Virus record (IMG/VR): IMGVR_UViG_3300042557_001040
Coordinates: 1-64,000 of that record
Length of the DNA: 64,000 nucleotides
Strand: one strand, 5' to 3'
Source of the DNA: a virus
The position numbers and the translations under genes are program-made. The notes beneath the pieces were generated by a model. That model did no database searches. It was not told the DNA's origin and worked only from the letters and a program-made list of their open reading frames with translations. Each line of letters starts with the position of its first letter. Position 1 is the stretch's first letter. This document shows positions 44,501-53,975 of the stretch, one piece after another.

Positions 44501-47500
44501 CTAACTACTTCTTTATTAATAATATTAATAGCCTCTTGACTTAAACTAACCTTCCCACTTGTTGTAGAAGTAACCACCTTATTGACCGGTAAAGCAATTG
44601 TATCACCTGTATTAGAAGCTTCTATCACTCTAATAAGATGATTGCTAGTCATAAATCTATTTCCATTTTCACCCCTATGTTCCTTATTATATTGATACAA
44701 TTCTAATAAAGATATTAAAAACTCACGATCAGAAAAACTACCATAGGTGATACCTTCATTTTGATTAGCTTGAATTGTTTTATCTTCTATTAGTTCACCA
44801 GTCTCATTTTCTTTAAGAATTGAACTCTTCATTCCTTCAATTCTTTGCACTCTAAGATTTCCAAGAAGAGATTTAAAATCTTCTGAACTTAATAAATGAT
44901 TTTGCTCAAGAAAATCATCAAGCTTAATTTTATTTAATTCATCTATATCATTAAGAGAATTAATCTTGACTAAATGGAATGTAGGAAGCTGATGCGCATA
45001 CACTAATTCACCTTCAGCATTTCTATAGGATGTACCACTAACCGTTTCATCAAAAACAGCATTACCTTTAGCTAACTCATTAAGACGAGATATATTACCA
45101 CCCTCTCCTAAACTGTCTGCTTCTTCTTCACCATCTTCTTCTCCCGTAATGGGCATGTTTTCATCATTAAGGCTGTCTATATTTTTAGCAAAAGGATTTT
45201 CCAAAGCTTGTATAGACTTAACAATAGCTTTTAAACCATTTAAATCCATTGGTCCAACTTCACTATATGATTCAGCAAGTCTTCTTTGATTTTCAGTTCT
45301 GAGATCAGGTTGCTTAGATGCAGCTATAGAGAATTTAATATAAAGTGGAGATAAGGAAATACCCAAGTCTTCTTTAAGCCTATTGCTTAAATCTTGAGAA
45401 AGATCATCTAATCTTTCATCAGAAAAATATACACCAGGATCATGTGCGCTCAATAGTTCTTGAAATGATAAACTTTTTTCCTTAGCAAACTCTCTTCTTT
45501 CTTCTTCAGATTTAAGTGCTAAAACAGGAGTTTCAAACTGATGTATATAAGCATTCTGCCATTGTGTAAACTGAGTTTTAGCAGCACCCATTCTATTAGC
45601 CAACATTAATCTTGTAACCCTACCTTTATTACGAATATCTTTATTCATAAAAATATAATCCACGGTGTATTGTTGAAATCCTTTAACCACCATTTGAAAA
45701 AGAGTAGCTTGTTTAGGATTTGTAATATCAAAATCACCGGTATTTGGATCTATGACAAGACCAACTTCATCAAAGAATTTATTTAAAAACTTACCAGTTT
45801 CTGTATTATTGTCTCTTAAATAAAGCAGCCTATTTATAAATTTCTTTTGATCTGTAATATTAGCAACAGCCTTGAGAATACCACCATAAACCAAATTAGC
45901 ATTTACAGATTGTATTAGTGGTTCCCCATTTACCATTTCTGTATTTCCAAACTCATCCCTATCTATTACATAAGATGTAGATGCTATGTACTGACGTAAG
46001 AATTTAGAAAGACTACCAAATCCTCCAATAGAATGAGTTTCTTTCCAATTATCTGTAGTAACTCTAGTACCAAATTCTTCTTCTGTAGTAGTAAACTCAT
46101 CATCTTCAAGCTCCTGTTGATATCCCATTATATTTAAATGAACATCTACAGCCTCCATCAAAGTTTCCCTATTCTCTTTACGATAGAATATATTAAACTT
46201 TTGATCTAATTTATTCATATAGGCTTTAGCTTGGGCAGGATCTATATCCATCAGCTTTGTCTGTTCATCATAATAAAACTCTTTTCTAGAACCTCTAGGG
46301 TTATATAATTCTAAAAAGTCATCTATAATACCATTAAGAATTTCTTTTTTATTATACTTTCCAGTTTCAGTATTAAGTGCTCTAACATGAAACATTGAAG
46401 CTATCGTACTAGCTATCTGATCTCCTTCTTGCTGAGGAAGGTATTTGTCTATTGGTATAATATCTCCATTTTCATCATCTACATAATCTTCACCTATTTT
46501 AATAGCTTTTAATGCAGGTTCATTAATACTAAGAGCATCTGGCTTGGTAAACCTATTATCTTTGATATTAGAATTTTTATACTTACCTCTGTCTATCTCA
46601 CGGAATAAACCAGTAAGTTCATTACTTGTAAATTTTCCAAACAGTCCCTTTATGAAATCCCAAATCTTTTGAAATAAACCACGAATACCTGGAAGAATTT
46701 TTTTAGAGTCTTGATTCATTTTCCATTCATCAAACTTATCAGCCATATATTCCTCATAGTATCTATTTTCTAGCTCAGCATCTGTCATGTCCGCATAAAT
46801 AGTATGAAGCTCTCGCATTGCTTTAATTTCTGAAGCAAGTGTTTTACCTTCTTTGGCAAGTTCTTTTTTCACTTCAAGTTTTGCATATGCCAAAAACTTA
46901 TTTATTTCTTTATCAGTGAGCATTAAACGAAAAACAGCATGAAAAGCCTCATGGTATTTAAATGGACTATTCTCACCAACTTCAATACGTCCTCTCACTT
47001 GAGTTTTACCATTCTGAAGTTTTTGTAAGTAAGTTAAGAATCTACCTACAGTGATATTACCATTTTTAAGATTAGTAGCAAGTAAGTCCATATCTTCTAC
47101 AGATACAATATCACCAAGGATACGACCTACATACTTTTTAAACTGATCAATATTAACCACACTAGTGGCATCAAAGGTTGGCTTATTTACCACCTTGGGA
47201 GCCATGTTTCTATTTGAATTTCTAAGTTCATTTAGTTTAGCTTTTTCAGCGTTAATTCTATCTTTAAATAAATCAACAGCTTCATCATTAGATAATCTTA
47301 AAGCTTCACCGGATCTCATTCCAGCCTTTACTTTTTCTTCCAGTATTTTTTGAGCCTCTATTTCTCTTTCAGCCTCAAGCTTTTTTATATTATCTCTTAT
47401 TTGTTGAGCAGGGGATAATCCTGTTTCTTCAAGTTTAGTTTTTTCAACAGGAGTTTCTTCTTTTTCTTGTACAGAGGGGCTTGCCCCAATTCCCATTTCT

Positions 47501-50500
47501 TTTAAAAACCTAGCTCTTAAATTTTCATCTATTGGTACCCCAGCATTATTTTGCATAGACTGAGCAGGTGCTGGCGCCACACCTTTCGTTTGTACACCTG
47601 TTTTAATATCAGGTGCAGGAAGACTAAAACTTGCTTTAACAGAAAGAGGTATATTCTTAACCATCTTTTCTGATAAATTAGTTTTTAATTTTTTAATATC
47701 ATCATATCCACTAACATCTGGAGTACCTTGTCTAAAGTTTTCTCTAGTTAATTTAAACCCTATAGCGTCTCTTTGATCAATAACAGCTTTATCATGCTCT
47801 TCTATACGTGAATTTATTTTAGATATCAAATCATCAATATCTTTTATGTTTACAGGATCAGTGAGTTTACTGCCATATAAACGTATTTTTCTACGTTTAA
47901 TTTCTTTACCCTCAAACATATTGTAAAAAGTCAATTCCAAATTGCCAGTATCACTTACACTAAAATCAATATACATACCTTTCTTTTCGATTGGTACAGA
48001 TATAAATAAATTAGCAGCTAATTCAGAGTTAAGCTTTTCATTAAAATCTACCTTTTTACGCTGATAAACTATTTCTTTTTTATCAGTGAGAGTTTCTTGT
48101 AAGTTCTTTTCTTTTGTCTCTTTGGCACGCTCATTAATTTGTTTAATAAAATCATTAAATTTTTCTTCTTCTAAAACATCTGTATTAAGTTCTACAAATC
48201 TAATTCTACCATTATCCATTTTAATAACGGCTACATATCTACCAAGTTGCTGAGTGGCATCTCTTTCATTTTTAACTTGTTTTACTTCTTCTTCTATTTT
48301 TCTTCTATCAGCACCAAAGGCGTTTGTTATAACATTTTCAGTGTTACTAAATGTATATCCAGACCCATAGCGTTTAGCGCGATCTAAAATATAATAAAAA
48401 CCATTAATTGTTTTATTGGGAAGATCTTCAAAAGAAACACCTGTTCCTTTAGGTACAAAATCAAATTCACCTGCACCAATTTCAAATGAAAGTATTTTAT
48501 CCAGTTGTTCTTTAGAAATTTCAATCTCTTGGCCTGGTTTTGCTAAAGAACTTAAAGCAACATATACTTTTTTAGAATTTTCAAATGAATTTTTAAAATC
48601 AAGCATTTGTTTTTCAATACCTCTACCTTTCAAATCAAATATACTTCTAAATTGATTTTTTGTAAGATCACTCATTGGTACGTTTACACCACCATTAGTG
48701 ATATATCTAAGAGTATCATAATTTCTTAAATATCCAATAGGTTCTCCTTTGTATACTATTTGAATTTGATATTTTTCAGAGTACTGTATAAGATTTGGAT
48801 TGGTTTTTTTATCTTTTCCTCCTGCTTCCTTTGAAGAAGCTATAGTTGTATTTTGTTTTATTCTAATAGTAGTGTTTGCTTTAATATCATTAGCATTAGT
48901 TTTCTTTAAGAAGTCGTCCATTCTTGCTTGAGCTTCTGCTTCTGTTTCCCCTTGTTTTCTATGAGGATAAATTCCACTGAGTTCATTGGTTCTATAAAGT
49001 CTAAACACATCTTTATCCACTGGTTCACCAGTGTCATATTTTTCTACTTTTTCTTTTATGGTGTAATTACTAAAATCTTTTTGACTTACAATTACAGCAT
49101 CACCATACTGTCTTACTCTATTTCTAAGAAGAAGTAATTTAATAAGAGGATTATTTTTTTCTTCATCAGCTTTGGCATAAAAAGGTCCACCTTTTGTATC
49201 AACTACAAATTGTTTTCCTGTTCTATTATCTACTAATATAAGACCGGCTCTTATTTCTGTACCTGCAAAAGGATAGTAAGAGCGATCTTTTTTAAAGTCA
49301 GCAGTATCTTTAGCAATAATGGCATCTCTAGCAGCCAAGGCTTGTTCTTTAGTAGAGTAGGTTAAAGCAACTGTTTCTTCATTTCTTTCAGACTTTGCTA
49401 CTTCATATTCTCCATTACTACTAATAATAAATAATCCATCTTTACCACTGTCTACTAACACTTCTCCTTTTTTCAATGTAGGAGGGGTAAGTTTTCTTTT
49501 TTTAGAAGGCAATTCTAATATGTCATGATTATCTTTTCCCGTAGGAGTTTTTTCTTTTTTTAAAGCAGCTAGTTCTGTTTCAATTTCTCTTGCAATTTTA
49601 TCCTGAGCATCTAATACTTCACCTGCAGGTAATTTAGAAGCATCTGTCCATTTATTTATTAAACTTAATAAATTTTTAGGAACATATTTATCAACTAAGT
49701 CCTGAACATCTTTTTCACTTGGATATTCTAATGTGGGTTTATATGTACCATCTGGTTGTTTTTCTCCCCATAATGTAGGTTTGTTTGAGTTTCTACTCCA
49801 AGTTAAAAGAAAGTCTTTTTTCTCTCCCCTCACCTCAATGTAAAATTGAGTTTCTTGTTCTGCAAACTTTGCCTCAATTATTCTATCAGTTTTAGCAGCA
49901 TCTGTAGGCTTAGCTCCTTCTAAAGCTGTTAGTTCTGCGTCAACATTTTTAGAATCAATTTCTCTTTGAATTTTATCAGAAAGTATTTGACTATAAGATT
50001 TGCTCTTACCATCTATAATTTCATCTTTACCATAAGATGATTCTAATATTTTATCACCATAAAAAAATTTAGCCACCTGTAAAGCAAGTTTAGCATCAGC
50101 TTCTGAATATCCATGCATTACAACTTGATCACTTAATGCAGGACCTTGAACTTCAAGATCTTGAAAAATTTTAACTCCTCCGTTATATCCTCTTTTTTGA
50201 AGCTCAATCATAAAATCTTTAAACATTTCTGGAGAAAAGTCATTAAGATTTTTTAAAGAGAAATAACTTTTATGTGTTACAGATTCTTTATCATTTGTTC
50301 CATTATTAATAGAAAAAAATAACCAAGAATTAGAATCTTTAGTTCCTGATAAAAGTCTAACATTCTTTGCAAGATATCTTTCTATTTGCGGCTTATTTAC
50401 AAGAGATAACATTGCATTATAAAAACTTTCAAATGCATCTTTTGCAGTTTGTGATAAAGACGCTCTATCAGCTTTAACCATATCTAGTACTTCTTGTACA

Positions 50501-53500
50501 GATGTTGCATTTCTATGTTTAGGATTTGCTCTTAATTGAGAATCATCTATTTTTAAATAGTTTTTAATAGCATAGTCAGCATACTCTTCTCTAGACATTT
50601 TAGATAAATCTACACCTTCTGCTTTGGCAATTTTAGCTAACTCATAAGATGCACTCCAACCGAATAGTTTTTTTCTTCTTTCTATATCAGCTTTAGCATC
50701 TGTAACAACAGGAGCTACATCAGGTTTTAATCTACCTTCTTTTATGTATTCATTAAACTGTTCTTTACTCCATACTCCTTTAGACTTATTTTTTGTATTT
50801 TCAAACTGGATATCTCCTTTCTCACTAAATCCTCTAATTACATAGTTTTGTCCAGAGTCAGAGGTAAATGTATCACCAACTTTTGGAGTTGTAGAAACAG
50901 GAGCTCCTTCTGTTGGGGTTACTGTAGGTTTTTCTGCAGTCTCATCTAATTTATCAGCAACAACTTTGGCCTCTTCTTCTGTAGCATACCCTTTGGCTAC
51001 AGTGGCCCCCGTAGGACTAACCACCGTAAATGTTTCATCTTCTTTTACTACAACATGCTTTTTTTCTTCCTTATCTACATCAGCAGCTTTATAAACTTCA
51101 TCAATATGATCTTTTTTAAATAATTCACTAACTTCTTTATGAGCAGAAATCATTGAATTAATTACCAAGTTCATATTATAAGGATCAGCAAGTAAATTTA
51201 CAGCATCTACATATGCTTTATTATCTTTATTAAGACGAATGTAATCTATGATGTTTATAAAGTTTGCATCTACATCTTCTTTAGATACAACAGCCTTATT
51301 CTTAGACCTTTCATTATAAAGATTTATAAGATCAGCATAGCTCTCATAAGCTCTTTTTTCAGCAGCAGGAGAATAAGACTCATCAGAATTATCAACTATA
51401 TCCTGGTAAGAGCTTTCCCATTTTTTTGCTAAGGCAAGTTCTTTTTTCTTTTGTTTTAATATTTCTTTTAAATCAGGAGTGAGCGTGTCCGTAGATTCAT
51501 AGTTTTTAATCTCTGCTTCAAGATTCTTTACATGATCATTAAGTGCTTCTTCACTGCCCATTTTAGTGAGCACTTCTAAACTTGAAGCACCAATATTTTT
51601 ATTTTTAGAAATCTCTGTTTGTAAAGAAGCAGCCCTTATAACAGCTTGTTTTGCTTTATGAACATTAGTAGCAAGTATCTCTATAGCATCTTCTAGTGCT
51701 TTCTTTGATATCTTTGCTTGCGCATATTCTTCAGGGGTATTATATTTATATAACTCAGGAAGCACCTTATCACCATACTTATCTTTTAAATTTTCATAAG
51801 TGGTGTAATATTCATCCATTTGATTTGCAATGTTTTCCATAAAGGATTTTACATTGCCTCTATTTTTTTCTGTAGCATCAATTCCATATGCATCTTTAAA
51901 TTCCTCATCTGTCATGTTAGAACCAGCTCTTTTAATAGTGTCTCTAACAGTTTCAAACATGTTTAATTTAATAGCACTACTTACAGTTTTTGCAAAAGCA
52001 GAATCCTTTGCATTATAAAAAACATATTTATTATGATTTTTAGCTGCCTCATCCATTGTCTCAGCAGCTTTATTATTTATCTTAACATTTGCAATCCACT
52101 CTTTTTTAAATTGTGTGGGATCTGCATATAGAGAATTAACAAGAGCAATGCTTTCCTTTGCTCTTTCTTTTCTTGTTAAATAATCAGGATCTTCTTTTTT
52201 CTTTCTACTCTCTTCTATAGACTGATTAACCTTACTAATAATTTTAGTGCCAGGAGATATTAATGCACCAGTTAACGCGCCCATTAAGAATGTTCGCATA
52301 CCTTCAGAGCTGGTAATAGGATTTTCTATACTGTCTATAATGCGTTGCATCTTTCCACTATGCCCCTGTTTACCATGATAAAGATCATAGTAATAGCCGC
52401 TTAAACCTTTATTTGAAGCATCCTGTATAAGTTCTTGAACACCTTCCAATCCTTCTATTCTGGTGAGCCCCTTTCCTAACATTTTAGTAGCTTCCCAACC
52501 TGCTTTTGTTTTTCCAAAATCTTGAGCAATACTTCTTACAGCACCTAATTCTCCAAAGAACCAGCTTTTTGAATATGCTTTAGTCAAATCTTTTCCTGCT
52601 ACCTTACCTGTCACTTGGAATGCTTCCTCTGCAAGGGGTGCCGCTGCTTCATTAAAAATGTTTCTAGTGCGACTAAAACTTTTGAACATGTTATTAAACT
52701 GTAATCTATTCATTACAGAAATAACACCTACGTTTGTCCAAAAATTGTCATGAGAGGCATCTTCTGCCTTTTTATTTATTTTTTCAAGGTCGTCTCCATC
52801 TGGATTTTTTCCATTGGCTTCTATATATTCATTTACAAGTTTATCTCTTAATTCTTTAAATGTACTAGCCGCTTCAAATATTGATTCAGAACGTGCCATG
52901 TTAAATTCACTAAGTGCACGTTTTACCCCACCTAGAGTAGTCATTGCTAATTGTCCATACCCTGCGCCAGCTTTACCAAGCTTATAAAGATCTTGAAATC
53001 CACTATATAAAGGAACAATAGTTCTAGCAGCATTATTGAATGCATTAGTGACTCTTGCAGAACTAGTTACAATTTCTGTAGCTTTGTTAACATCATTAAC
53101 AATTTCACCTAATGTTGTAGCAGTTTTTACACCTCTTGCAATATTTAATCCTTTTAAACCTGCACCAACTATATTTCCAAGACCTGCTGTAAGATATGTT
53201 TCTAAAGCAAATTGTGCCATGGCACCTACAGTAAATCCAGCTTGCTGAAACATATTACCAAAGAACTGACGATTAAAATATCCATCTTTAGACTCCGCTG
53301 TATCAAATATTGCATATTTATTAAAGATGTCTTCCTGTTCTTTAGCTATATCATATCTCTCTTCAGGGGTTCCCATTAGTTTGGTAGAATCCCATGTAGA
53401 CAAAGCTTGAGCCATTCTTGCCCATCCTTTCCATCCTTCAGCAAACGTGTTTACAGCAATTTCACCAAATCCACCAAGTGCTTTTCCAATAGTATCTCCC

Positions 53501-53970
53501 CAAGTCATAGCTCTGCCATATCTATATTCTTGTTCAGCACCTAAACTAGGAATATATCCAAATGTTTTAAAATCATCTGATTGAACATATCTTTCAAAAT
53601 CCTCTCCTTTACCAACACTTAATGGTTGGCTTATTGCAGAATAAGTTGGAGCACCATTGATTGCTTCAGAAAGCTTTTGTGTATTTTTCTGAGGATCAAA
53701 ATAAAAAGGAGAAACATTCCCCCCACTTCCTTCCAGTCCAGAAGGGTAGTTATTTAAAAGATTTTTTGTAGCATCTAAGTAAGCATTTGTTTCATTGATC
53801 AAATCAGTGATGCTTTTTCCACCTACTGTTTTATAGGGAAAACGTGACTCTATAGATGCTTCATCCATTAAGTCTTTATTTACAGTATCTGCCTTTCTCT
53901 CGTAGTAAGAAAAACCTAAAGGAATGTCAGGCAAACCTATCCCTAACTTTGCTGGTTCTGGAGGATTCAT
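38581..53970 (-). CDS. Giant polyprotein with virion RNA polymerase and HEXXH zincin domains, 5129 aa
   Basis: The central catalytic motif is DFDID at residues 3879-3883 (in ISGADFDIDKLYMHIYD), the metal-binding DxDxD loop of crAss-like/YonO-type RNA polymerases. The upstream segment KHSFVALRLVGFMPAYYGST fits the same double-psi barrel. A zincin domain has HEAFH at 2340-2344 (KYHEAFHAVFR), with the later EEYMADKFDEW offering a third ligand. The N-terminal 600 residues contain Gly/Ala-rich hydrophobic stretches (ETYLTAGLGNIVGAGLKGLN). A motif LRxRFLxxMGxG occurs near 2150, 5053 and 5097. The RNA polymerase would be carried in the virion to transcribe early genes after injection. The length is well above the 2000-3000 residues usual for such proteins. 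Processing into pieces is possible but not shown. Confidence 0.88.
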   Translation of the reverse strand: MNPPEPAKLGIGLPDIPLGFSYYERKADTVNKDLMDEASIESRFPYKTVGGKSITDLINETNAYLDATKNLLNNYPSGLEGSGGNVSPFYFDPQKNTQKLSEAINGAPTYSAISQPLSVGKGEDFERYVQSDDFKTFGYIPSLGAEQEYRYGRAMTWGDTIGKALGGFGEIAVNTFAEGWKGWARMAQALSTWDSTKLMGTPEERYDIAKEQEDIFNKYAIFDTAESKDGYFNRQFFGNMFQQAGFTVGAMAQFALETYLTAGLGNIVGAGLKGLNIARGVKTATTLGEIVNDVNKATEIVTSSARVTNAFNNAARTIVPLYSGFQDLYKLGKAGAGYGQLAMTTLGGVKRALSEFNMARSESIFEAASTFKELRDKLVNEYIEANGKNPDGDDLEKINKKAEDASHDNFWTNVGVISVMNRLQFNNMFKSFSRTRNIFNEAAAPLAEEAFQVTGKVAGKDLTKAYSKSWFFGELGAVRSIAQDFGKTKAGWEATKMLGKGLTRIEGLEGVQELIQDASNKGLSGYYYDLYHGKQGHSGKMQRIIDSIENPITSSEGMRTFLMGALTGALISPGTKIISKVNQSIEESRKKKEDPDYLTRKERAKESIALVNSLYADPTQFKKEWIANVKINNKAAETMDEAAKNHNKYVFYNAKDSAFAKTVSSAIKLNMFETVRDTIKRAGSNMTDEEFKDAYGIDATEKNRGNVKSFMENIANQMDEYYTTYENLKDKYGDKVLPELYKYNTPEEYAQAKISKKALEDAIEILATNVHKAKQAVIRAASLQTEISKNKNIGASSLEVLTKMGSEEALNDHVKNLEAEIKNYESTDTLTPDLKEILKQKKKELALAKKWESSYQDIVDNSDESYSPAAEKRAYESYADLINLYNERSKNKAVVSKEDVDANFINIIDYIRLNKDNKAYVDAVNLLADPYNMNLVINSMISAHKEVSELFKKDHIDEVYKAADVDKEEKKHVVVKEDETFTVVSPTGATVAKGYATEEEAKVVADKLDETAEKPTVTPTEGAPVSTTPKVGDTFTSDSGQNYVIRGFSEKGDIQFENTKNKSKGVWSKEQFNEYIKEGRLKPDVAPVVTDAKADIERRKKLFGWSASYELAKIAKAEGVDLSKMSREEYADYAIKNYLKIDDSQLRANPKHRNATSVQEVLDMVKADRASLSQTAKDAFESFYNAMLSLVNKPQIERYLAKNVRLLSGTKDSNSWLFFSINNGTNDKESVTHKSYFSLKNLNDFSPEMFKDFMIELQKRGYNGGVKIFQDLEVQGPALSDQVVMHGYSEADAKLALQVAKFFYGDKILESSYGKDEIIDGKSKSYSQILSDKIQREIDSKNVDAELTALEGAKPTDAAKTDRIIEAKFAEQETQFYIEVRGEKKDFLLTWSRNSNKPTLWGEKQPDGTYKPTLEYPSEKDVQDLVDKYVPKNLLSLINKWTDASKLPAGEVLDAQDKIAREIETELAALKKEKTPTGKDNHDILELPSKKRKLTPPTLKKGEVLVDSGKDGLFIISSNGEYEVAKSERNEETVALTYSTKEQALAARDAIIAKDTADFKKDRSYYPFAGTEIRAGLILVDNRTGKQFVVDTKGGPFYAKADEEKNNPLIKLLLLRNRVRQYGDAVIVSQKDFSNYTIKEKVEKYDTGEPVDKDVFRLYRTNELSGIYPHRKQGETEAEAQARMDDFLKKTNANDIKANTTIRIKQNTTIASSKEAGGKDKKTNPNLIQYSEKYQIQIVYKGEPIGYLRNYDTLRYITNGGVNVPMSDLTKNQFRSIFDLKGRGIEKQMLDFKNSFENSKKVYVALSSLAKPGQEIEISKEQLDKILSFEIGAGEFDFVPKGTGVSFEDLPNKTINGFYYILDRAKRYGSGYTFSNTENVITNAFGADRRKIEEEVKQVKNERDATQQLGRYVAVIKMDNGRIRFVELNTDVLEEEKFNDFIKQINERAKETKEKNLQETLTDKKEIVYQRKKVDFNEKLNSELAANLFISVPIEKKGMYIDFSVSDTGNLELTFYNMFEGKEIKRRKIRLYGSKLTDPVNIKDIDDLISKINSRIEEHDKAVIDQRDAIGFKLTRENFRQGTPDVSGYDDIKKLKTNLSEKMVKNIPLSVKASFSLPAPDIKTGVQTKGVAPAPAQSMQNNAGVPIDENLRARFLKEMGIGASPSVQEKEETPVEKTKLEETGLSPAQQIRDNIKKLEAEREIEAQKILEEKVKAGMRSGEALRLSNDEAVDLFKDRINAEKAKLNELRNSNRNMAPKVVNKPTFDATSVVNIDQFKKYVGRILGDIVSVEDMDLLATNLKNGNITVGRFLTYLQKLQNGKTQVRGRIEVGENSPFKYHEAFHAVFRLMLTDKEINKFLAYAKLEVKKELAKEGKTLASEIKAMRELHTIYADMTDAELENRYYEEYMADKFDEWKMNQDSKKILPGIRGLFQKIWDFIKGLFGKFTSNELTGLFREIDRGKYKNSNIKDNRFTKPDALSINEPALKAIKIGEDYVDDENGDIIPIDKYLPQQEGDQIASTIASMFHVRALNTETGKYNKKEILNGIIDDFLELYNPRGSRKEFYYDEQTKLMDIDPAQAKAYMNKLDQKFNIFYRKENRETLMEAVDVHLNIMGYQQELEDDEFTTTEEEFGTRVTTDNWKETHSIGGFGSLSKFLRQYIASTSYVIDRDEFGNTEMVNGEPLIQSVNANLVYGGILKAVANITDQKKFINRLLYLRDNNTETGKFLNKFFDEVGLVIDPNTGDFDITNPKQATLFQMVVKGFQQYTVDYIFMNKDIRNKGRVTRLMLANRMGAAKTQFTQWQNAYIHQFETPVLALKSEEERREFAKEKSLSFQELLSAHDPGVYFSDERLDDLSQDLSNRLKEDLGISLSPLYIKFSIAASKQPDLRTENQRRLAESYSEVGPMDLNGLKAIVKSIQALENPFAKNIDSLNDENMPITGEEDGEEEADSLGEGGNISRLNELAKGNAVFDETVSGTSYRNAEGELVYAHQLPTFHLVKINSLNDIDELNKIKLDDFLEQNHLLSSEDFKSLLGNLRVQRIEGMKSSILKENETGELIEDKTIQANQNEGITYGSFSDREFLISLLELYQYNKEHRGENGNRFMTSNHLIRVIEASNTGDTIALPVNKVVTSTTSGKVSLSQEAINIINKEVVREFNRIKKVRAEIKSGIYPDGEIQGYHYAVDGDGRRTDKKKPRGLKFYKMANMLGTELADELEQDSLDDAFDIASKNTKINSRIKEYWEKQIEDFVKLANDLGVVTVSKSEEGNEEEIQNNLVDDFLRIGFTKKENGKDVIDERRNDLLNIKPGNLRHNLGQILINDYINTLSINQILYGDEAKAFKDEIDIIKRARGANGSGPSLYSVVTSPELGITEAFTKSYMLTFTSPKFKANYAGGLKNKADAQSYQTVKSMRYTLHGLGQLTPAIAKILDKLEAGQELTEKEIFGSGGLKDMEAMFNSKKLVYFDGLQYIKTSTVMLTKEFTSMKVNGKWVAIPGSEELHELRERMEKFEKDNNTVVFAGDRESSKGIKRNIFDHSLGFQNAKDENFVKQDTNYWRLQLVNPSNKIQITDPSQAKQIILSEQEDSTPVTFMGRSTKEDGSQLTIGDIKKMYLSDVDQRVTNNYTRSRDEIFNIDSAYSELGKSMDQGKISPQLQKFQKRAVETLRSTGADSQLIDFFSLGEDGKPKYNLNNNITLDKYTQLFLAYFSKGVMSEKTPGHSVALMSNYGKQVVKIFTGRYDEEGNPIGTVVDERVIKQNPNRYIKNAKRWNNSIDRKFEQMKKGDIYVDDLRHNVPEYDKNGKIIGRYTEFIMPAHYAEYFNLKPGEPIPDHIAKMFGVRIPSQAKHSFVALRLVGFMPAYYGSTAIFPHELIEISGADFDIDKLYMHIYDTYVKDGQRFPYGTETSKEGKFEEYVRWNANNNKAFRDVLQELKETNPIYQELSKKYKEYKKLTKDLDEFRIFESVYFSEELGGKITADERQAIIDMGKKWVNEFKDLVKKLDGVEQKLIAQALGSLKLPSNVLDYAKSKKELNNGVLNNRILEQKLLMLTNEHVISGGSRSIAFEVASLTALTNLLDPNVAGNLIDLLSTENENGQKVLPTEIENILTEGGVDVDSIIGKYKAFKNNKEGSRNIGAAVNSMLTYAILNNFKINLRDTFKDAKGKKVKMYKIKINGHTFDSYSHSNSYNAATGKYDGEDRITNIISTLVSAMTDNAKERLAARLGLNMEALGYVSNMVAQGVPLKSSILLMLQPAVREYFELTKIASNNIKTNEESKIYKSQVAKKLFEKYKKLAGDDYVKEDLTDDIMVSNIKNNGSSAIYQASVLEDFIGISNQTKYFSDVAQVLKLVKGLGTSWEDYDGINNKIEKLGLRNQNDDAFEKFIPEGRKTPPPFDLRQVFMGYDESKQSHYISKWIKIADQINDLSKSMFLERTSVFKRIENIVKDNLSVRASLKDKFNVDLKRDLISYLSIKAYRKFLADRGRAGTLSTMTNALIYDEGAIAKGDKFSDIVDVIRTIRQKLPNNYIAKRFLNVISTTIVNAKGEAGLNPKNKDGFNKLESNTWAKLNEYQIEKLRDSFIEIYQSDIDFDGNGRNGRDMANALFNYLLVKDGGQFRSNSFIKFIPNFMFTDLMQSTGIANDVLKLNMVTTKNIDEEYKKVFGLTANDLFNEFMHIYTRHVGNGYYVRSMTLFAEPKFKDVGNKNVDGFEPKSVVIDGDKIKIDIFNGARIKEKQKAFTEEEESEITWMDDADYYTMLAEETEKFSQLDEEGKKEWIKKEEEAAKAKADSFKYSPDEKKRFAKNMDSLRAKGFYTNKKGEVVFPYIIKQSIKPEGKKYFENTFFVLKSVTKAQKQPKGSPKRMIQPGETVASGVKAVYQKIERKGSSKTFKAGEVFDPIPDTAKLPRYRKLTTNPSSYNPYYERAFSDPEKEEMWMINRGFVKPGETSVTQKKEIATAATKNVTGTPKEILAREGITFTFDTASKSFKFVGDVWDAIPDDAKKTVKTPGQLVYMLGYDITSSAPQIKGNETLGETPIVDENLTEEKAKELGVTDTALRNRFLAALGMGDNEKPSQASKNVPAVGSKEEKLGITDMEKRKEFERLMGFGSIKSDDTKLDDDNPLNDRCAQP

Positions 53971-53975
53971 TATAG

